Shown here one piece after another: positions 20,860 through 24,841 of a stretch of DNA of 24,841 nucleotides. The DNA lies in NCBI GenBank assembly GCA_937982065.1, contig CALJMO010000017.1:1-24841 (forward strand), in the 5' to 3' direction. This DNA comes from an uncultured Collinsella sp. Its GTDB lineage: Bacteria > Actinomycetota > Coriobacteriia > Coriobacteriales > Coriobacteriaceae. The stretch's first letter is position 1, and the number at the start of each line of letters is the position of its first letter. Below the pieces are notes generated by a model, which made no database searches, had not been told where the DNA came from, and worked only from the letters and a program-made list of their open reading frames with translations. The translations under genes were made by a program, and so were the position numbers.

Positions 20860-21421
20860 CTTGGTGGTTGAATTGTTAGGCGGTGGAGCATCCACAGAGT
20901 CCGGGCACAATCGTGGACCCTCCCTAAATCTTCGAAACCAGCATTGCAGCTGGGAAAGCCTCACCCGCCCCTTGGCCTTTTGCTCGACGATCTCGCGGGA
21001 CTCCGCATGGCTACGCCCATGCATCCGGACCGTTCGTTTTAACGCGCCGGCCGTCCTCACCGGCACCCCCGTACATGGCGAAACCCGGGGTTTGGCTCAG
21101 AATCCGTCACGGCTGCATGCTCATCGTGATCCTCTTTGCTTGACGTTGCGGCTTATCACCGCGACACGTGTGTTGCCACACGGCTATCCAACCAACTCCT
21201 GATCTTCGGCTGTTCGCCTACTTTCCTGCAGTTTTCCAGCAGGACAATCGCTCTGAATCCGGCACGCCGTCTCCGCCCAGAAGGGCCGAGGCGGCGCAGG
21301 GGTCACATGGAGGGCACTACCCCCGTCGAAGTCTCCGTAGAGACGGGACAATGAACCTGTACAGCTCAGTCTCCGATTATTCGAGCCCTTGGCTACCTTT
21401 TTGAACGGGTCTTAAACCCGT
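20860..21421 (-). ncRNA. Candidate large structured RNA, family unknown
   Basis: About 560 bp without a convincing protein frame but with many well-formed local hairpins. Examples: CGCCG/CGGCG-CTC/GAG-GCCC/GGGC (21265-21296, a symmetric three-step stem), CCTGC/GCAGG (21225-21243), GTGTG/CACAC with a GCAA tetraloop on the minus strand (21168-21181), GCGG/CCGC (21148-21162), GCCGG/CCGGC (21046-21064), GCATGG/CCATGC (21005-21022) and ACGGGT/ACCCGT (21405-21421). The GNRA loop is the reason for choosing the minus strand. The borders are guesses. I considered a group II intron, an OMEGA/HEARO RNA and GOLLD/ROOL-type RNAs; I saw no group II domain V or nuclease gene, and could not test the others. 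Confidence 0.4.
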
Positions 21422-21451
21422 GCCGACCGGGAACGGCATATGTCCGCTCCC

Positions 21452-21487
21452 ATAAAAAATGGGAGCCGTGCGAGCCGGCTCCCATTT
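21452..21487 (-). terminator. Strong intrinsic terminator on the minus strand
   Basis: An 11-bp perfect stem AAATGGGAGCC/GGCTCCCATTT (21457-21467, 21477-21487) with a 9-nt loop. On the minus strand it ends in T6 (21459-21454). It is the first good terminator downstream of the relaxase gene and probably ends that operon. Confidence 0.75.
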
Positions 21488-21551
21488 GCGTTTTCTAACT
21501 GTCATCCATAGCGTGACCTGCGGGTCCCTGCTATCATTGGATGTGTCAGGA

Positions 21552-21701
21552 GTGCTGTTTGCGTTTTTAGCACAACTGGCAAGTAGAAACGCGAGTTGGT
21601 AGCTCGCCTCTACACCGTGCGGAGGTGTTGGTAGCACCCGAGCACAATCTTGATGGTATCACGCCCGCCCGTCTTTTCGGCGGGCGGGTTGCCATTTTTT
21701 T
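21552..21701 (+). ncRNA. Candidate regulatory RNA with two hairpins sharing a UUGGUAG loop
   Basis: Hairpin 1: GTGCT/AGCAC (21552-21573). Hairpin 2: GTAGA/TCTAC outer and GCGAG/CTCGC inner stems around TTGGTAG (21583-21613). Hairpin 3: GTGC/GCAC outer and GGTG/CACC inner stems around the same TTGGTAG (21617-21645). A terminator ends it (21663-21701). UUGG fits the YUNR U-turn motif used by antisense RNAs for fast pairing. There is no ORF of note; a TATCAT box at 21531-21536 is a possible -10 without a good -35. The RNA would be antisense to the tail of the relaxase transcript. Confidence 0.55.
21663..21701 (+). terminator. Rho-independent terminator on the + strand
   Basis: CCCGCCCGTC and GGCGGGCGGG form a 10-bp GC-rich stem with one G-T pair and a TTTTC loop; a T7 run follows (21695-21701). 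Since no + strand protein gene lies upstream, it implies a + strand RNA. Confidence 0.8.
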
Positions 21702-21738
21702 ATGCCTCTACCTGCGGAAACTATAGTATACCTCAGTA

Positions 21739-21771
21739 ACTCATGCCTCACCGCTCTACCGGGGCATGAGT
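21739..21771. terminator. Hairpin shortly after the relaxase stop codon
   Basis: ACTCATGCC (21739-21747) and GGCATGAGT (21763-21771) pair perfectly with a 15-nt loop. It lies 32 bp past the relaxase stop on its strand. There is no T-run, so it may protect the mRNA end or act as a weak terminator. Confidence 0.45.
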
Positions 21772-21802
21772 GCTTTACTCCGCCCCGACAGGCAGTTCGA
21801 GG

Positions 21803-23002
21803 CTAGCGAGGCGTGTCGCCGCGAGCGTAATCGCCGCGATCGACGACGCGATCGTCCATCTGTCGCGACACGGCGCTACCGCTGTGCGCCTGGCCGGCGG
21901 CGCGAACGCGGTCGTCGCCGGCATCGACAACGCCGCCGGCGTAACGGTTGCGAATCTCCCTTGCGTAACCGCGACGCGCAAGAAGCTCATCGCGTACGGC
22001 GGGGTCTTCGAGCAGGTCTTCGTCACACTTCGGGGCAACGAATTTAGGGAATGTGTTATAGGCCACGCCCTTGCTCGCTTTCGCCTGCTCGACCCACGCC
22101 GAGTATGCTTTCTTGAGACGCTTGATGTAAATCTCACAGCGTTTCTCGTACGGCAACGCTCGCTCGGCTTCCAGCACATTTTTTTCGAACGCCGTCTGCA
22201 ACGACTTCAACGCGAAGCGCCCGTCGAGACGGGTCAGGTTGAAAGTGCACTTCGGATTGCCGGCCTCTTTGATATCGAGATCTGTCGCATAGACTCGATT
22301 GTTCTTGATGAAAATGTCTACGCCCCATGAGGCAAGTAATTTCTTGAACTGCTCCATATTCTTTACGCGACCTTCGTCAATCGCAATATGGATCAGCTCG
22401 CGCAGATTGTTTTTATAACTGTACTCTCCCCGATCGACAATCTCCTTTTCAATATCGCGCGGCTGACGATCTCGAATCTTTGAATTTCTCTTACCTTTTT
22501 CAAGTTGAGTAAGATTCCAGTCCTTGTCCATTTCACGAACCCATGAAGCGCGTTCGAATTTTCCGCGACGCCCACCAGTCTCGCAACGTTTGCCGGTCAG
22601 CAAATCGGTACGGTTGATCGCCATATGGACCGCGTAGCGTTTTCCCGCCTTATCGCTTTCCTCATGCAACGCGAGAATCACTTGTTGATGCGGATAGTGC
22701 TTCGCAAGCCATTGCTCCGCGTAGGCCAAACATGCATCGGGGGTCATCTTGCCTCCGTTGCAGCTGCACTCCTCGGGCAGAAACGCGAGAATCTGATGAA
22801 GCATGATTACGTTTTTGACTCCGGCTCTCGACGGTTTGTCGTGATGGAAAACCTTTCTGGTTCTATCCATTTTCGAAAACCAGTGGTCGCTCCATTCGAT
22901 GTTCCAGCCACCACGCACAATCGCATCTTTTCCGTTGATGTATTTACGAACATTCTTTGCATAGCGCTCACTCGACACTCTTTTCTGTTTGATAACAGTC
23001 AC
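21803..23002 (-). CDS. mobA: Mobilization relaxase (MobA/VirD2-like, MOBP type)
   Basis: 399 residues. The N-terminal relaxase domain has a candidate catalytic Tyr in SSERYAKNVRKYI (Y14 or Y21), then MLHQILAFLPEE and a His-containing metal motif VILALHEESDKAGKRYAVHMAINRTD, a diverged form of the HxDxxHxH/N pattern. It nicks oriT and leads the strand into a recipient using another element's secretion system. The start is a GTG overlapping the mobC stop by four bases (GTGA). The final 60 residues are Arg/Gly/Ala-rich (VVDAGDDRVRAAGQAHSG) and unlike the rest, so a frameshift near the end is possible. No type IV secretion gene lies in the window. Confidence 0.82.
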   Translation of the reverse strand: MTVIKQKRVSSERYAKNVRKYINGKDAIVRGGWNIEWSDHWFSKMDRTRKVFHHDKPSRAGVKNVIMLHQILAFLPEECSCNGGKMTPDACLAYAEQWLAKHYPHQQVILALHEESDKAGKRYAVHMAINRTDLLTGKRCETGGRRGKFERASWVREMDKDWNLTQLEKGKRNSKIRDRQPRDIEKEIVDRGEYSYKNNLRELIHIAIDEGRVKNMEQFKKLLASWGVDIFIKNNRVYATDLDIKEAGNPKCTFNLTRLDGRFALKSLQTAFEKNVLEAERALPYEKRCEIYIKRLKKAYSAWVEQAKASKGVAYNTFPKFVAPKCDEDLLEDPAVRDELLARRGYAREIRNRYAGGVVDAGDDRVRAAGQAHSGSAVSRQMDDRVVDRGDYARGDTPR

Positions 23003-23523
23003 TTCACATCACCACCGACGAAATAGCGCTTTTCAAGCTCGTCGATGAAACGGTCTAGCTTACGCCCAACTTGATAAACCTTCTCAAGTGTTCGAAAAAC
23101 AGCTTTCTCGTTGTACGCGGGAAGCCCTTGGGCGTTCAAAAAATACATGAGCTGATTGAGATTCGTTCCTTCCTTCAAAAGCTCGTGATAAATTTTGTCG
23201 ATCGACGCCCGATCGACATCGATTTTCTCGACTCTCCCGACAAGAGCAGTGCGACGCATGAAGGCCGACATCGACACGCCGAGTTCAGAAGCGCGATTCT
23301 CAATGGATTTTTTCTCACTTGGCGAAACCCGGATGCGAATCATCTCAGTTCGCTCTTCGTCTTCAGTCAGATCGACCCCGCGAGTCACCGCGTCATCGGG
23401 ACGCAGGAAATACCTAATCAGTTCGGCCTCAGACATTTGGGCCTTTTTGGAAAACGCAACAAGCGTTTTCTTTTCTTCTTCACTCAGCGTTGCCTTGACT
23501 GTGAACGGACGTTTCGTACTCAC
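22999..23523 (-). CDS. mobC: MobC-type mobilization accessory protein
   Basis: 174 residues. A ribbon-helix-helix-like part (MIRIRVSPSEKKSIENRASE, LGVSMSAFMRRTAL) is followed by the MobC signature LLKEGTNLNQLMYFLN. It helps the relaxase by binding and opening oriT. The GTG at 23523 with GAGGAGC six bases upstream is preferred over the longer upstream reading. It is translationally coupled to the relaxase gene. Confidence 0.87.
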   Translation of the reverse strand: MSTKRPFTVKATLSEEEKKTLVAFSKKAQMSEAELIRYFLRPDDAVTRGVDLTEDEERTEMIRIRVSPSEKKSIENRASELGVSMSAFMRRTALVGRVEKIDVDRASIDKIYHELLKEGTNLNQLMYFLNAQGLPAYNEKAVFRTLEKVYQVGRKLDRFIDELEKRYFVGGDVK

Positions 23524-24841
23524 GGACAGCTCCTCGAAAATGAACCGCACACCGGAGAGGCCTCCGGTGCAAAACCAGCTATTCGATTCGCTTTCCTTTT
23601 CGAGTGCTTAAAAATCGCCGACGCGATTTGAAAACGTCTCGCGAAAACTTTACCGCCGTGAGAGGTGGTAAAGCAAGATGTGTGGGAAAACAAATGGCCC
23701 GTATGGGCCCATTTGTTGCCACCCACACCCATCTTGCAATCTCCGGAACGGTGATTGGGCGGAACGCAGTGTAGACGTGGAATGAGAGGCCTCATTCCAA
23801 GCGAGAGGCCTCGCGGCGTTGTAACTGCGTGAAGACCGTGAGCGGAAGCGAATTTTTAACGCGAAGGATGCTGAGTGTTAGAAATTCGCTGTAGCGAGAG
23901 CGAAGCGGTGATGCGAATGCGAGGGATGCCGAGTATTTGCATCGCCGCGCAGCGGGTTTGCGCCGCGGGCGGCGCAAACATTCGACTTGTCGAATCGTTT
24001 TTCGCAACGCCGGCGGAAAAGTTGAGGCAGCTTTCGACAATTTCAATGGCGCGGAGAGTCATTAGCGTGACTCGCAGCGCTGTTGGATTTGTCGAAAGGT
24101 GACGCGGCTCGCATTGCGATTCGGATTAGCGAGTCGGTTTTCATGCGGCGGTCAAGCCGCCTATGATCGCGACCTTCGGTCGCTATCGATTTTCAAATTT
24201 TGTTTTGACGCGAGTTGAGATGCGAAACGAAAAACCGAAACGCCCGCGCGAGCCGTTTCGACTTTTGCGCGGGCGTTTCGAATCAAATGAAAATCAATAC
24301 GATGAGTTTTTGAGTTTCACGCTTCATAACAGATTTAAAAACTACGGCGTCGATTCCAACTGCCATCAATCAACCGATGCAGTCGCAGTCAACTTACCGA
24401 CCCAGGTCCAAGGGCGGAGCCCTGGCAAGAGCCAACGGCTGCGAACTTGTGGCTACATTTACGATGGAGGTACAAGTTCGCGTCTCTTGCGAGATTTTTC
24501 ATCTCACAGCACATTTCACGGCAAACCATCGCCGCGCTTAGATCGCTTCGGTGTCCGGTGGCTGTCCGGTAGCGAACCTTTTACCGAGACGCACCGGAGA
24601 CATTGCGTAACTGTGTCATGCCGCAACAATGTAAAAGTGTGACTGCCGAACTGTGTAATAACGACATTACGTAAATACGGCATTGCTGAAAAAGTGAATA
24701 CCGTTGACACTCCCCGTAGTTGAAACCAGGGGTTTTACGACGGTTTTGATAATCTATGTGGTCGATATAATACCGTTGAACCCGCATATCGATACCGCTC
24801 AGCCATTCGCCTCGCCCCCGTCGCACGTATCTTCATCCGGT
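23524..24841. other. Gene-less mobilization leader with candidate oriT
   Basis: No credible gene in 1.3 kb upstream of mobC. Main structures: an imperfect 65-bp hairpin at 23673-23737 (GCAAGAT, GTGTGGG and ACAAATGG with their complements); GGAATGAG/CTCATTCC (23780-23799); GTTTGCGCCGC/GCGGCGCAAAC (23956-23979); ATTCGAC/GTCGAAT (23980-23995); and a nested repeat with outer TATCGATTTTCA (24184-24195) and TGAAAATCAATA (24288-24299) and inner CGAAACGCCCGCGC (24236-24249, exact complement 24267-24280). GCGAACTTGT/ACAAGTTCGC (24442-24451, 24473-24482) comes last. oriT should be among these; I could not identify a nic site. Confidence 0.55.
24766..24771 (+). promoter_or_regulatory. Possible -10 box near the right edge
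   Basis: A perfect TATAAT with TTTTGA 16 bp upstream. It points out of the window, where a gene may begin. A TTGACA at about 24705 is not correctly spaced for it. Confidence 0.35.

Noticed and set aside
20860..20890. attC-like GTTAGGC next to a short inverted word
   Set aside because: Only one core-like heptamer, no matching partner at attC distance, and no integron integrase.
20620..21202. Overlapping protein frames on both strands (148 and 113 residues)
   Set aside because: No domain, no good ribosome site, and both cover hairpin-rich DNA; read as by-products of a structured region.
21161..21362. Group II intron
   Set aside because: No domain V-like 34-nt hairpin, no reverse transcriptase and no clear GUGCG 5' end were seen.
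21583..21613. tRNA (D-arm-like GCGAG-TTGGTAG-CTCGC)
   Set aside because: No anticodon arm, TTCRANY T-loop or acceptor stem at the required distances.
21377..21637. 86-residue minus-strand frame containing GTGLRPVQKGSQGLE
   Set aside because: It reads plausibly but runs through an 11-bp terminator stem with T6 and through the twin-loop hairpins; no Shine-Dalgarno site. Considered non-coding, with some doubt.
24601..24710. Tandem quasi-repeats with GTGTNNNTGCCG words
   Set aside because: The similarity between units is loose and spacing varies; it could be chance in an AT-richer stretch, so it is not listed as a repeat.
1..24841. Whole circular plasmid
   Set aside because: The two ends of the window show no overlap and a gene is cut at base 2, so circularity cannot be supported.

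Overview
The window looks like part of a mobilizable plasmid or integrated plasmid-like element from a high-GC Gram-positive bacterium, most likely a gut actinobacterium of the Coriobacteriia (Collinsella-like). This placement is inferred from base composition, the LAXTG-type cell-wall anchor, purine-rich Shine-Dalgarno sites, the IS21 and IS256 types and the MobC/relaxase pair. No rRNA, tRNA or housekeeping gene is present to confirm it.

Layout. An IS21-family element (70-2445) sits inside an unidentified gene; removing it with one copy of a 4-bp target repeat restores the frame. A decayed mobilization-type gene follows, then a DUF4143-type ATPase on the minus strand, a small XRE regulator with a palindromic operator, and a 1116-residue LAXTG-anchored surface protein in which a CAP domain interrupts long Ala-rich coiled coils. 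From 8.2 to 12.6 kb lies the maintenance core: gene fragments and AT-rich repeats, a ParA plus ribbon-helix-helix partition operon, short palindromes and a possible pseudoknot, a 510-bp array of 23-bp palindromic iterons, a winged-helix candidate Rep, and a small RHH protein. A lone iteron lies upstream of parA and links partition to the array.

From 13 to 16.1 kb come a small acidic protein, a 41-residue hydrophobic/basic peptide in a convergent-promoter locus, and an operon of three overlapping metallophosphoesterases that ends inside a 41-bp palindrome. An IS256-family element follows, then a minus-strand lipoprotein, a two-TM protein and a KfrA-like coiled-coil protein, and a serine recombinase with a res-like upstream region. 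A second small-peptide locus (20041-20358) has the same architecture as the first. The 20.4-21.8 kb gap has no convincing protein gene but contains terminators and two candidate structured RNAs. A mobC-relaxase operon and a hairpin-rich candidate oriT region close the window.

How the parts fit. Partition (ParA/RHH), replication (iterons/Rep), resolution (serine recombinase), mobilization (MobC/relaxase) and two candidate type I addiction loci form a standard maintenance set. The surface protein, the ATPase and the phosphoesterase trio are cargo. The points I find most worth following are the twin peptide/antisense loci, the RNA with twin UUGGUAG loops, the larger folded RNA next to it, and the related TTCTAGAA palindromes at three sites. 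All functions here come from reading motifs by eye; no database search was run.
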